A stretch of DNA of 64,000 bases from JBBPZA01 sp963728925 (GTDB lineage Bacteria > Actinomycetota > Thermoleophilia > Solirubrobacterales > Solirubrobacteraceae). The DNA lies in assembly GCA_963728925.1 (NCBI GenBank), contig CAVSMB010000013.1, positions 123,392 through 187,391 of the forward strand, given 5' to 3'. Shown piece after piece: positions 41,728-49,358 of the stretch. The position numbers were made by a program, and so were the translations under genes. A model generated the notes under the pieces. That model saw only the letters and a program-made list of their open reading frames with translations, was not told the origin of the DNA and did no database searches. The stretch's first letter is position 1. Every line of letters begins with the position of its first letter.

Positions 41728-42541
41728 AGGCCTCCAGCCCCTCGCGCCAGTCGGGAAGCGACACCCCGTCCTCGCGCGCGCTCGCGAGCACGCTGTAGGG
41801 CGGTCGCCGCGCCGGGCGCGGCATCTCCGCAGTGGTCACCGGGTCCACGCGCACCTCCATGTCGGCCTGCTTGAAGATCTCGACGGCCAGCCCGTGCCAC
41901 GAGGTCGCCCCGGCGCCCACGACGTGGTGCACGCCGGTGGCCTCGCCCCGGGCGAGATCGAGCAGCCCCTGGGCGAGGTGCCCGGTGTAGGTCGGGCAGC
42001 CGATCTGGTCGTTGACCACCCGCACGGTCCCGTCCCGCGCGCCGATGGCGAGCATCGTCGCCACGAAGTTCGCGCCGTTGGTGCCGAACAGCCATGACGA
42101 CCGGGCGATCACGTGACGGTCGCCGGCGGCCACCACCTCACGCTCGCCGGCGAGCTTGGAGCGCCCGTAGGCCGACAGCGGCGCCACGGGGTCGGACTCG
42201 ACGTAGGGGGCGCGGCCGTCGCCGTCGAAGACGTAGTCCGAGGAGACGTGGACGAGCAGCGCGCCGGCTTGCGCCGCCGCGCGCGCGACGTTGCCCGCGC
42301 CGGCGCCGTTGACCCGCGTCGCCTCAGTCTCGTCCTCTTCCGCGCCGTCCACGTTCGTCCACGCCGCGCAGTTCACGACCGCGTCGGGGCGTGCGCCGGC
42401 GATCGCCTCGTCCACGGCGCCGGCGTCGGTGATGTCGAGCTCGTCGCGCGCCAGCGCCACGACCTCGTCGCCGCGCTCCCGGGCCGCGCGCTGCACGTCG
42501 CGCCCCAGCATGCCGCCCGCTCCGGTGACCACCACACGCAT
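41693..42541 (-). CDS. rmlD: dTDP-4-dehydrorhamnose reductase
   Basis: The 282-residue SDR reduces dTDP-4-keto-L-rhamnose to dTDP-L-rhamnose. It shows TGAGGMLGRDVQRA, AAWTNVDGAEEDE, the VSSDYVFDGDG and LSAYGRSKLAGE catalytic segments, and the RSSWLFGTNGANFVATM block specific to RmlD. It follows rmlA by 4 bp and precedes rmlB in a minus-strand operon. Its C-terminal RRSAEARA is duplicated in the mini-cistron behind it. Confidence 0.93.
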   Translation of the reverse strand: MRVVVTGAGGMLGRDVQRAARERGDEVVALARDELDITDAGAVDEAIAGARPDAVVNCAAWTNVDGAEEDETEATRVNGAGAGNVARAAAQAGALLVHVSSDYVFDGDGRAPYVESDPVAPLSAYGRSKLAGEREVVAAGDRHVIARSSWLFGTNGANFVATMLAIGARDGTVRVVNDQIGCPTYTGHLAQGLLDLARGEATGVHHVVGAGATSWHGLAVEIFKQADMEVRVDPVTTAEMPRPARRPPYSVLASAREDGVSLPDWREGLEAYLARRSAEARA

Positions 42542-42545
42542 CGGG

Positions 42546-43619
42546 CTAGAGGATCCCGATCTCGCTGTTGTCGCCGACCATGAAGCGGAACGCGCGCGGC
42601 TGGCGACCGTCGCGCGTGACCGTCACGTTCTTGCCGAGCAGCGACGACTCCATGCGACCGCCGAGGTCGGTGACGCGCGCCCCCGTCAGGAGGATCGAGT
42701 GCTCGACCTCGGCCCGCGAGATCTCGCAGTCCTCCCCGATGGCGGTGTAGGGACCGACGTAGGCGTCGACCAGCCGCGCACGTGCGCCCACGATGGCCGG
42801 GCCGCGGACGGTGGCCCGCTCGAGAACCGCTCCCTTCTCGATGATCACCCGGCCTCCGATGTGCGAGTCGACGAGGTCGCCGTCGACGCGCGTCTCGATC
42901 GTGTCGAGGACGAGACGGTTGGCCTCGAGCATGTCGTCGAGGCGCCCGGTGTCCTTCCACCAGCCCCGCACCACGTGCGGCTCGACGCGCAGGCCCGTGT
43001 CGACCAGATGCTGGATCGCGTCGGTGATCTCGAGCTCGCCACGGTCTGAGGGCTCGATCGCGCGCGAAGCGTCGTGGACGGCGGAGGTGAACATGTAGAC
43101 GCCGACGAGGGCGAGGTCGGTCGCGGGCTCGGGCGGCTTCTCGCGAAGGCGCACGACGCGGTCGCCGTCGAGCTCGGCGACGCCGTAGTTCTCGGGGTCG
43201 GGGACCGGGGTGAGGAGGATCAGCGCGTCGGGCTCGTTGGTGCGAAACGCCTCGACGAGGTCCACGATCCCGCCCTGGAGCAGGTTGTCGCCCAGGTACA
43301 TGACGAACGGAGAGTCGGCCAGGAACGACTCGGCGGTGAGGACCGCGTGCGCCAGCCCGGCCGGCTCGTCCTGCACGATGTAGGTGATGCGGGTGCCGAA
43401 GCGCTGGCCGTCGCCGACCGCCTCGCGGATCTCCGGCCCGGTCTCCGGCGCGATGATGATCCCGACGTCCTCGATGCCGGCGGCCGCCATCGCCTCGATG
43501 CCGTAGAAGAGCACGGGCTTGTTGGCCACCGGGACGAGCTGCTTGGCCGAGGTGTGGGTGATCGGGCGCAGGCGCGTGCCGCGCCCGCCCGAGAGGATCA
43601 GGCCCTTGAGGTTCCGCAT
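42546..43619 (-). CDS. rmlA: glucose-1-phosphate thymidylyltransferase, long form
   Basis: This 357-residue nucleotidyltransferase has the N-terminal signature LILSGGRGTRLRPITHTSAKQLVP and the VMYLGDNLLQGG and RGWWKDTGRLDDMLEANRL segments of dTTP:glucose-1-phosphate thymidylyltransferases. The C-terminal approximately 100 residues form a left-handed beta-helix (IEKGAVLERATVRGPAIVGA), the long form also found in archaeal and antibiotic-cluster (StrD-like) enzymes. It supplies dTDP-glucose. It is the first gene of rmlA-rmlD-rmlB; rmlC is not present in the window. Confidence 0.92.
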   Translation of the reverse strand: MRNLKGLILSGGRGTRLRPITHTSAKQLVPVANKPVLFYGIEAMAAAGIEDVGIIIAPETGPEIREAVGDGQRFGTRITYIVQDEPAGLAHAVLTAESFLADSPFVMYLGDNLLQGGIVDLVEAFRTNEPDALILLTPVPDPENYGVAELDGDRVVRLREKPPEPATDLALVGVYMFTSAVHDASRAIEPSDRGELEITDAIQHLVDTGLRVEPHVVRGWWKDTGRLDDMLEANRLVLDTIETRVDGDLVDSHIGGRVIIEKGAVLERATVRGPAIVGARARLVDAYVGPYTAIGEDCEISRAEVEHSILLTGARVTDLGGRMESSLLGKNVTVTRDGRQPRAFRFMVGDNSEIGIL

Positions 43620-43669
43620 GCGCGCGGTAGCGTAAAGGAGCGGGGCCGATCAGCGGACCCCGCCTCCGG

Positions 43670-44134
43670 TCAGTAAACGCCTGCTTCTAGCTTGCGGTGG
43701 TCCCATGTCGCGCGCGCACCCACCTCGACGAACTCGAGGCCGACGCGCTTGGCCGCCTGCTGGGCGACCATCTCGCGCAGGTCCTGCGCCTCGCCGCCGG
43801 TGTAGCGGCGGAAGATCTCGATCCCCAGCGCGGTGACGTCGTCCACCTCGCGGTGCAGGGTCACCTCGGTGCGCAGCATGATGCCGCGCAGCTCCTGGTA
43901 CTCGACGCCCTGCTCGACCTGCAGCGTCGCTCGAGGATCGCGCTCGACGTTTCGCACCTTCTGGGACTTGGCGTAGGTCCAACCCCACAGTCGCCCGTCG
44001 AGCACGACGTACCAGAGCGGCATGAGGTGTGGGAAGCCGTCGTGGCCGTTGGTGGCGCAGACCACGACCCGCTGCTCGTCGAGGAACGCCAGCGCCTCCT
44101 CCTCGGACATCCGGATCTGGTCGCGACGGCTCAC
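43670..44134 (-). CDS. PPOX-fold (pyridoxamine phosphate oxidase-like) flavin/F420-dependent protein
   Basis: This 154-residue protein has a split-barrel fold. The N-terminal MSEEEALAFLDEQRVVVCATNGHDGFPHLMPLWYV and the KSQKVRNVERDPRATL segment resemble the actinobacterial F420-binding PPOX class. It probably binds FMN or F420; its substrate is unknown. GTG 44134 overlaps the stop of the WYL regulator gene (GTGA, 44131-44134), so it is coupled to PafBC. Whether it is part of the damage response is open. Confidence 0.78.
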   Translation of the reverse strand: MSRRDQIRMSEEEALAFLDEQRVVVCATNGHDGFPHLMPLWYVVLDGRLWGWTYAKSQKVRNVERDPRATLQVEQGVEYQELRGIMLRTEVTLHREVDDVTALGIEIFRRYTGGEAQDLREMVAQQAAKRVGLEFVEVGARATWDHRKLEAGVY

Positions 44135-46209
44135 GTGCGGACTACGTGAAGGCGCTCGGCGGCGAGCCGGATCGCCTGGCGGGCGTCCTCGGGCTCGAGC
44201 ACGACCGCGTCGCCCGCCTCCTTGAGCACCTCGCGGACCAGCCAGTCGGTGCCGGCGAAGCTCAGGTCGACGACGACCGCCCCGTCCTCGAGGTCGACCG
44301 CCGCGGCGCGCTCCTCCGCGGCCCAGCGCGCCCGCTCGGGCGAGAACCACACGCGGGCGGTACGCGAGGCGGGGACCTCGCCGGTCCGCGGCCAGCCGTC
44401 GAGGTCGGCGACGGGATCGACCTCGGCGCGCGCCTCGAAGCGCTCGTCGGTCACCGCCGCGTGGCGGACGCGGTCCAGGCGGAAGTGGCGCACGTCGTCG
44501 CGGGCGGGGTCGAAGGCCACGACATACCACCCCTCGCGGCCGTTCATCAGCGCGTAGGGCTCCACGCGCCGCTCGGTGAACGTGTCCTCCGCCTCCTTGA
44601 AGTAGTCGAGCTCCACGAGGCGCCGCTCGACGATCGCTCGCGAGAGCACGCCGGCGACCTCCGCGTCGTCGCCGCCGCCGCGCGCCACCTGCAGGCCCTC
44701 CTGCGAGGGATCCTCGCCGAGCGCCTCGACGATCTTCGCGCGCGCGGGCGCGAGCGAGCCCGCCGGGATGTGCTCGCCGATCAGGTCGACGGCGGCGACC
44801 AGCGCCTTGGCCTCGACGGGGAGCAGCCGCGCGGGACGCGCGAAGTGATCGCTGTAGGCGTCGGGGTCGACCTCGATGTCGCCCTCCGGAGTCAGCTCGG
44901 CGTAGAGCACGTAGGACCCCGCGCCGAAGTTCACGACGTTGAGGACCTGGATGTCCTCCCGCAGCTCGGCCTCGGTCATCTGGAGGCGCTCGAGCACCTC
45001 GTGGGCGGGCACCCGGCGGCCCCGTCGCCCGGCCTCGATGAGGATCGAGGCGAGGGTGACCAGGCGCGCGAAGCGCTCGGGGCGGATGGCGGCCTCGCCG
45101 CGGCCGTCGGGCTCGCCGTTGGCGGCGGCGAGCGTCGGTGCGGCCGTCCGCGCCGCCGCGGCGGGCGCTGCGGCCAACGGCTCGCCGCCGGCCGCGGACG
45201 CCGGCTCGCCGGTGTGGCGCTCGAGGATCAGCTCGACGCGCCCGGCCAGCTCGTCGGCGAGCTCGGGCGGCCCGAGCAGGCGCGCGTTCTCGCCGAGCGA
45301 GAGCACCCACGAGATCAGCAGCCGCGAGTCGGCGTAGTCCGTCCGGAAGACGTCGCCCTCGAGCTCGCCGTAGCGGCCGAAGTGGCGCTCGACCTGCCAG
45401 GCGATGCGCTCGGAGACCTCGACCTCGGCGGTCGCGACCGGATCGCCGAGCTGCCACTCGGCGCGGTCGGCGTAGGAGCGGGGATCGAAGACGTCGGCCT
45501 CGGGACGGTGGAAGTCGTGCTCGGCCTTGGTCGCGTAGGCGACCTTGCCGCGGATGCGCGAGAGGCGGAACACGCGGATGGCGTCGCGCTCGTGGCTGTG
45601 GCCGACCAGGTAGAACTGGCCGCCCTGGTAGACGAGCTGGTAGGGATCGACCTTGCGCGCGCCCAGCGCGTCGCGCTGCATCGTGTAGTAGTCGAAGCTG
45701 ATCGTCTTGCGGCGGTGGATCGCCGTCTCGATCTTCCCGAGGCGCTGCGAGAGCTCCTGTCCGCCAGCCGACCCGGTCAGGCCGAGCGCGACGCCGCGCC
45801 GGTCGGGAGCGCGAAGCGGGCTGGGCCGGCCCCACGAGAGCTGCTGAAGCGCGAGCCGCAGCGGCTCGGCGTAGGCGAACTCGCCGTCGAGCAGCGAGAG
45901 CGCCGTCTGCAGCGCGGCGAGCTCGTCGTCGGTGAACTCGATCGGCGGCAGGTAGTAGTTCTCGGGCGGGAGCGTGTAGGTCTCCTGCTCGGCGACGCCG
46001 TCGGCCGGCCGGTCGACGTGCAGGGCGATGCCCAGCGACTCGAGCTCGGCGCGGTCCGCGTAGAAGCGCCGCGCGAACGCGTCCTCGTTCATGCCGCTGT
46101 AGCCCTCCACCGTCTGGCGGATCTCCAGGGCGGTCACCGGGCGGCGCTCGGCCATCAGGTAGGAGATCAGCGAGAGCTGGCGGACGAGCTTCTCGGTGTC
46201 CTTGGCCAT
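44131..46209 (-). CDS. PafB-PafC-like fused double WYL-domain transcriptional activator
   Basis: The 692-residue protein contains two HTH-WYL units in tandem. Unit 1 (1-330): winged helix KLVRQLSLISYLMAERRPVT, WYL domain ISFDYYTMQRDALGARKVDPYQLVYQGGQFYLVGHSHERD. An Ala/Pro-rich linker (360-400) follows. Unit 2 (400-692): winged helix RLVTLASILIEAGRRGRRVP, WYL domain LVELDYFKEAEDTFTERRVEPYALMNGREGWYVVAFD. PafB and PafC are usually two proteins that together activate the RecA-independent DNA damage regulon of actinobacteria; here they are one chain. ATG 46209 follows a TATCCT box. Confidence 0.88.
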   Translation of the reverse strand: MAKDTEKLVRQLSLISYLMAERRPVTALEIRQTVEGYSGMNEDAFARRFYADRAELESLGIALHVDRPADGVAEQETYTLPPENYYLPPIEFTDDELAALQTALSLLDGEFAYAEPLRLALQQLSWGRPSPLRAPDRRGVALGLTGSAGGQELSQRLGKIETAIHRRKTISFDYYTMQRDALGARKVDPYQLVYQGGQFYLVGHSHERDAIRVFRLSRIRGKVAYATKAEHDFHRPEADVFDPRSYADRAEWQLGDPVATAEVEVSERIAWQVERHFGRYGELEGDVFRTDYADSRLLISWVLSLGENARLLGPPELADELAGRVELILERHTGEPASAAGGEPLAAAPAAAARTAAPTLAAANGEPDGRGEAAIRPERFARLVTLASILIEAGRRGRRVPAHEVLERLQMTEAELREDIQVLNVVNFGAGSYVLYAELTPEGDIEVDPDAYSDHFARPARLLPVEAKALVAAVDLIGEHIPAGSLAPARAKIVEALGEDPSQEGLQVARGGGDDAEVAGVLSRAIVERRLVELDYFKEAEDTFTERRVEPYALMNGREGWYVVAFDPARDDVRHFRLDRVRHAAVTDERFEARAEVDPVADLDGWPRTGEVPASRTARVWFSPERARWAAEERAAAVDLEDGAVVVDLSFAGTDWLVREVLKEAGDAVVLEPEDARQAIRLAAERLHVVRT

Positions 46210-46316
46210 GGGCCGTCGAGGATATCCGGGGCCACCGGCCCGCCCGGCCGGACTGCCCGCTCTTTGCGGAATTTCGGGGCGAGGACGGCACCGACGCGCG
46301 GCCGGCCGCGCAGGCT

Positions 46317-47285
46317 CTACGCCGCGGCGCGGTCCGCCTGCGGCTGGGCGAAGAAGGCGCCCGTCCCGATGGCGCGATCGAACCCCGACCAGCGCTGCCC
46401 GTCGGAGAGCTCCTTCTCGAGCCGGTCGAAGCTGCCCAGTCGCCCCCCGAGGTTGTCGACCATGTGGACGAGCGTCGCCTCGCGCGTGCACGGCACCACG
46501 GGCGAGCCGTGCTCGAGCGCGCCGTGGTGGGAGAGGATGATGTGCGCCACGGCCTGGGCGAGCTCTCCGGGAAAGCCCTCGAGGCGCTCGATCTCGCGGC
46601 GGATGCGGTAGTAGCCCAGCGGGATCTCGCCCTGCAGCCGGCCGGCGTCGGACAGATCGATGGCCACGCCGTCGGCCTCGTAGGCCTCGAGCTTGCCGAT
46701 GTCGTGCAGCAGGGCGCCGGTGATCGCGACGTCGCGATCGATACCGGGGAACGTCGCGGAGATCGCGCTGACCGACTGGGCGACGGTGAGCGAGTGCTCG
46801 AGCAGCCCGTGGCGGTAGGCCTGGTGGTAGTACTTCGCGGCCGGCGCGTCGCGGTAGCGTGGCCACAGCTCCGAGCGCTCGCCGACCACGCGGTCGAGCA
46901 GCCGCCGCAGGTGGGCGTTGCGCACCGTCGCCACCAGCTCGCGCAGGTCGGCCTCCATGTGCTCGACCGACCGGGGCGGGCCGTCGTGCAGGTCGGCGGG
47001 GTCGTACTCGCCCTCCGCGGCCGCTCGCACGGCCGTGATCACGAGCTGCGGCCCGTAGCGCTGATGCACGCTGTAGCGGCCGCGGACGCGGACGATGCTG
47101 CCCGGCGCGGTGCAGGCCGCGACCTCGGTCGCGCCTTCCCACGCGACGGCGGCGAGCGTGCCGGTGCGGTCGCCGAGGGTGAGCCGCAGGTACTCGCCGC
47201 CCGCGCGCCGCGTTCGCAGCTCGGCGTCGCGCACTCCTAGCACCAGCTCGATGTCGCAACCGTCCTGGAGCTCGCGCACGAACAC
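46317..47285 (-). CDS. OB-fold/HD-domain 3'-5' exoribonuclease, YhaM-like (second copy)
   Basis: A 322-residue protein with an OB fold (about 1-110, GEYLRLTLGDRTGTLAAVAWEG, GSIVRVRGRYSVHQRYGPQL) followed by an HD domain (YHQAYRHGLLEHSLTVAQ, GALLHDIGKLEAYEADG, AHIILSHHGALEHGSPVVP). Conserved His and Asp residues for two metals are intact. It is closer to Bacillus YhaM in layout than the shorter protein at 4227-5120. GTG 47285 lies 7 nt after a minus-strand TACCTT box and gives the expected N terminus. Confidence 0.83.
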   Translation of the reverse strand: MFVRELQDGCDIELVLGVRDAELRTRRAGGEYLRLTLGDRTGTLAAVAWEGATEVAACTAPGSIVRVRGRYSVHQRYGPQLVITAVRAAAEGEYDPADLHDGPPRSVEHMEADLRELVATVRNAHLRRLLDRVVGERSELWPRYRDAPAAKYYHQAYRHGLLEHSLTVAQSVSAISATFPGIDRDVAITGALLHDIGKLEAYEADGVAIDLSDAGRLQGEIPLGYYRIRREIERLEGFPGELAQAVAHIILSHHGALEHGSPVVPCTREATLVHMVDNLGGRLGSFDRLEKELSDGQRWSGFDRAIGTGAFFAQPQADRAAA

Positions 47286-47292
47286 GTGCTCG

Positions 47293-47341
47293 AAGGTAGA
47301 GCCGCGCGCGGACGGACACGCGGCGCCGCTGCGGGTAATCT
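47293..47341. promoter_or_regulatory. divergent leaderless promoters
   Basis: On the minus strand TACCTT (47293-47298) lies 7 nt before GTG 47285 of the YhaM-like gene. On the plus strand TAATCT (47336-47341) lies 8 nt before ATG 47350 of the TetR gene. The 64 bp between the two start codons hold both promoters and probably the TetR operator. Confidence 0.55.
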
Positions 47342-47349
47342 CCCTGGAC

Positions 47350-47943
47350 ATGGGGGCCACGACTCCGGCGGAACGGCGGGGCGAGGTCCGCCGCCTCCAG
47401 ATCATCGAGGCGACGCTGCGGATCCTCGGCGCGCGCGGCCCCGGCGCGGTCACGCACCGGGCGGTCGCCGAGGAAGCGGGCGTCCCGCTCGCCGCCACGA
47501 CGTACTACTTCGCCTCCAAGGACGAGCTGTTGCGCGAGGCGCTCGGGCGGCTCGCGGCCGAGGAGGTCGAACGGCTGCGCGAGGCGGCCACCGCGCTCGA
47601 GGGCACGCCCCTCACGGCGACGACGCTCGCGCAGGGCATCGCGGCGGTGATCGCCGCGCAGTTCGCCTCGCGCGACGACGCCGTCGCCAAGTTCGAGGTC
47701 TACCTCGAGGCGGCTCGTCGGCCGCACCTGCGCGAAGCGGTGGCCTCGTGGCAGCTCCAGTTCACCCAGCTCGCCCGGGCGGCGCTGACCGAGGCCGGTG
47801 CCCGCGACCCCGGGGCGTCGGCCCGCGTGCTCGTCGACGCGGTCCACGGCCTGCTCCTGCACCAGCTCGCGACGACCCACGGGCCGCTCGACGAGCAGGT
47901 CCTCGCTGTTCGCCTGGCGCCGGTGCTCGACGCGCTGCTGTGA
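47350..47943 (+). CDS. TetR-family transcriptional regulator
   Basis: The 197-residue protein has a helix-turn-helix in TLRILGARGPGAVTHRAVAEEAGVPLAATTYYFASKDEL, close to the subgroup of TetR proteins with TYYF rather than YYHF recognition helices. The C-terminal domain is all-helical. ATG 47350 follows a -10-like TAATCT. Its stop overlaps the start of the SDR gene (GTGA, 47940-47943), so regulator and enzyme are coupled. Confidence 0.88.
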   Translation: MGATTPAERRGEVRRLQIIEATLRILGARGPGAVTHRAVAEEAGVPLAATTYYFASKDELLREALGRLAAEEVERLREAATALEGTPLTATTLAQGIAAVIAAQFASRDDAVAKFEVYLEAARRPHLREAVASWQLQFTQLARAALTEAGARDPGASARVLVDAVHGLLLHQLATTHGPLDEQVLAVRLAPVLDALL

Positions 47944-48632
47944 CCGCCACGGCGCTCGTCACCGGCGGCACGGGCGGCCTCGGCGCCGCCGTCACCGAGC
48001 GGTTCCTCGACGACGGCTGGCGCGTGGTGGTCCCGTGGAAGGACGCTCGCGAGCTGCAACGCGTCGCCGCTCGCGAGGGTCTCGAGCTCGTCGAGGCGGA
48101 CCTCACCGACCAGGGCTCGGTCCAGCGGGTCGTCGATGCGGCGGCAGCGCCGGAGAGCGCGCCGCTGCGTGCCGTGGTCAACCTCGTCGGCGGCTTCGCC
48201 GCGGGCCCGCTGGTCGGGGAGCTCGAGCTCGAGGACTTCGAGCGCCAGTTCGAGCTCAACCTGCGGCCGACGTTCCTGGTGACCCGCGCTGCGCTCCCGC
48301 ACCTGGTCGCCGCGGGCGGCGGCTCGGTTGTGTCGATCGGGACGCGCGCCGCACTCGAGCCCTTCAAGGGCTCGGCGTCCTACGCCTCGTCCAAGGCGGC
48401 GGTGATCGCCCTCGCACGCGCCGTCGCGCGCGACTACCGCGACGAGGGCGTGCGCTCCAACGTGCTCGTGCCCTCGGTCATCGACACGCCGCGCAACCGC
48501 GAGGACATGCCCGACGCCGACCCGACGGCGTGGGTCACCCCCGCGCAGCTCGCCGAGACGATCGGCTTCCTTTGCTCGGACGCCGCGGCGTCGACGAGCG
48601 GCGCGGTGATCCCGGTCTACGGGCGGGCGTAG
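47940..48632 (+). CDS. short-chain dehydrogenase/reductase
   Basis: This 230-residue classical SDR has cofactor motif ALVTGGTGGLGAAVTER, NLVGGF in place of NNAG, catalytic Ser in SVVSIGTRA and YxxxK in SYASSKAAVIALARAVA. The KDARELQRVA segment after strand 2 does not decide between NAD and NADP. The substrate is unknown. It is translationally coupled to the TetR gene, and its 3' end faces the convergent EcsC-family gene. Confidence 0.87.
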   Translation: MTATALVTGGTGGLGAAVTERFLDDGWRVVVPWKDARELQRVAAREGLELVEADLTDQGSVQRVVDAAAAPESAPLRAVVNLVGGFAAGPLVGELELEDFERQFELNLRPTFLVTRAALPHLVAAGGGSVVSIGTRAALEPFKGSASYASSKAAVIALARAVARDYRDEGVRSNVLVPSVIDTPRNREDMPDADPTAWVTPAQLAETIGFLCSDAAASTSGAVIPVYGRA

Positions 48633-48653
48633 CGCGCCGTCCGCGTCACGGCG

Positions 48654-49337
48654 TCAGCCGCCGTAGAACCGCATCGCGTCCTTCGCGACCGCGCGCGTCT
48701 CGCGCTCGTTGGTCAGCGCGTTGAAGGCGATCGCGAAGCCGGGAATCACCCTGCCGGCCAGGTGCGTGCCACCCTTGCGCATCCCCAGGGCCATGAGCCG
48801 CGAGAGCAGCTTGTCGTCGGAGGCCGAGGGGGAGATCTTGCCGGCCACGTAGGTCTGCGCGAAGCTCGTCCCGAGCCCGTCGAGGGCGTCGCGGGCGCTG
48901 ACCGGGTCCGGGTAAAAGCCGCGCATCGTCAGGTACTCCGCCGGGCGCATCGGGTCGCGCGGGTCGTAGCCGTAGGCGGCCGCGATGAAGAAGACCATGC
49001 GCGACTGCAGCCAGACGAGCGCGGCGATGTCCGGTGCCATCGTCCACGCGCCCCCGACGCCGAACGCGGCGCCGCTGAAGCGCGAGAGCGTCGCGTGGCG
49101 ACGCTTGGCGATCAGCGCGAGCTCCGGCGGCTGGTGCGCGTAGCGGGTGCGCATCTCGCGGATCCAGGTCTCCGCGGCCGGGCCGTGGAGCTCGGAGGCC
49201 GCCAGCGCGAGGTGCTCCGGGGCGTGGACCGGGTCGCCGCGCAGCTGAGCCCAGAGGCGCTTGGGGAGCGATCGGGGCGGATCGATCCGCTCGTCCTCGG
49301 TCTGCGGCCTGAAGGCCGGTTCCGTGAAGCGCTCCAC
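48654..49337 (-). CDS. EcsC-family protein
   Basis: This 227-residue protein resembles the EcsC family: LRTRYAHQPPELALIAKRRHATLSRFSGAAFG, a hydrophobic hairpin GVGGAWTMAPDIAALVWLQSRMVFFIAAAYGYD and the C-terminal GMRKGGTHLAGRVIPGFAIAFNALTNERET. Such proteins are peripheral or weakly integral membrane proteins; their role is unresolved. GTG 49337 lies 8 nt after a TACCCT box (49346-49351) on the minus strand. Confidence 0.72.
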   Translation of the reverse strand: MERFTEPAFRPQTEDERIDPPRSLPKRLWAQLRGDPVHAPEHLALAASELHGPAAETWIREMRTRYAHQPPELALIAKRRHATLSRFSGAAFGVGGAWTMAPDIAALVWLQSRMVFFIAAAYGYDPRDPMRPAEYLTMRGFYPDPVSARDALDGLGTSFAQTYVAGKISPSASDDKLLSRLMALGMRKGGTHLAGRVIPGFAIAFNALTNERETRAVAKDAMRFYGG

Positions 49338-49345
49338 GGTGTCGG

Positions 49346-49351
49346 AGGGTA
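49346..49351 (-). promoter_or_regulatory. -10 box of the EcsC-family gene
   Basis: TACCCT on the minus strand, 8 nt before GTG 49337. It lies only 8 bp from the stop of the upstream LuxR gene, so the EcsC-family gene has its own promoter. Confidence 0.5.
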
Positions 49352-49358
49352 GTCGTCG

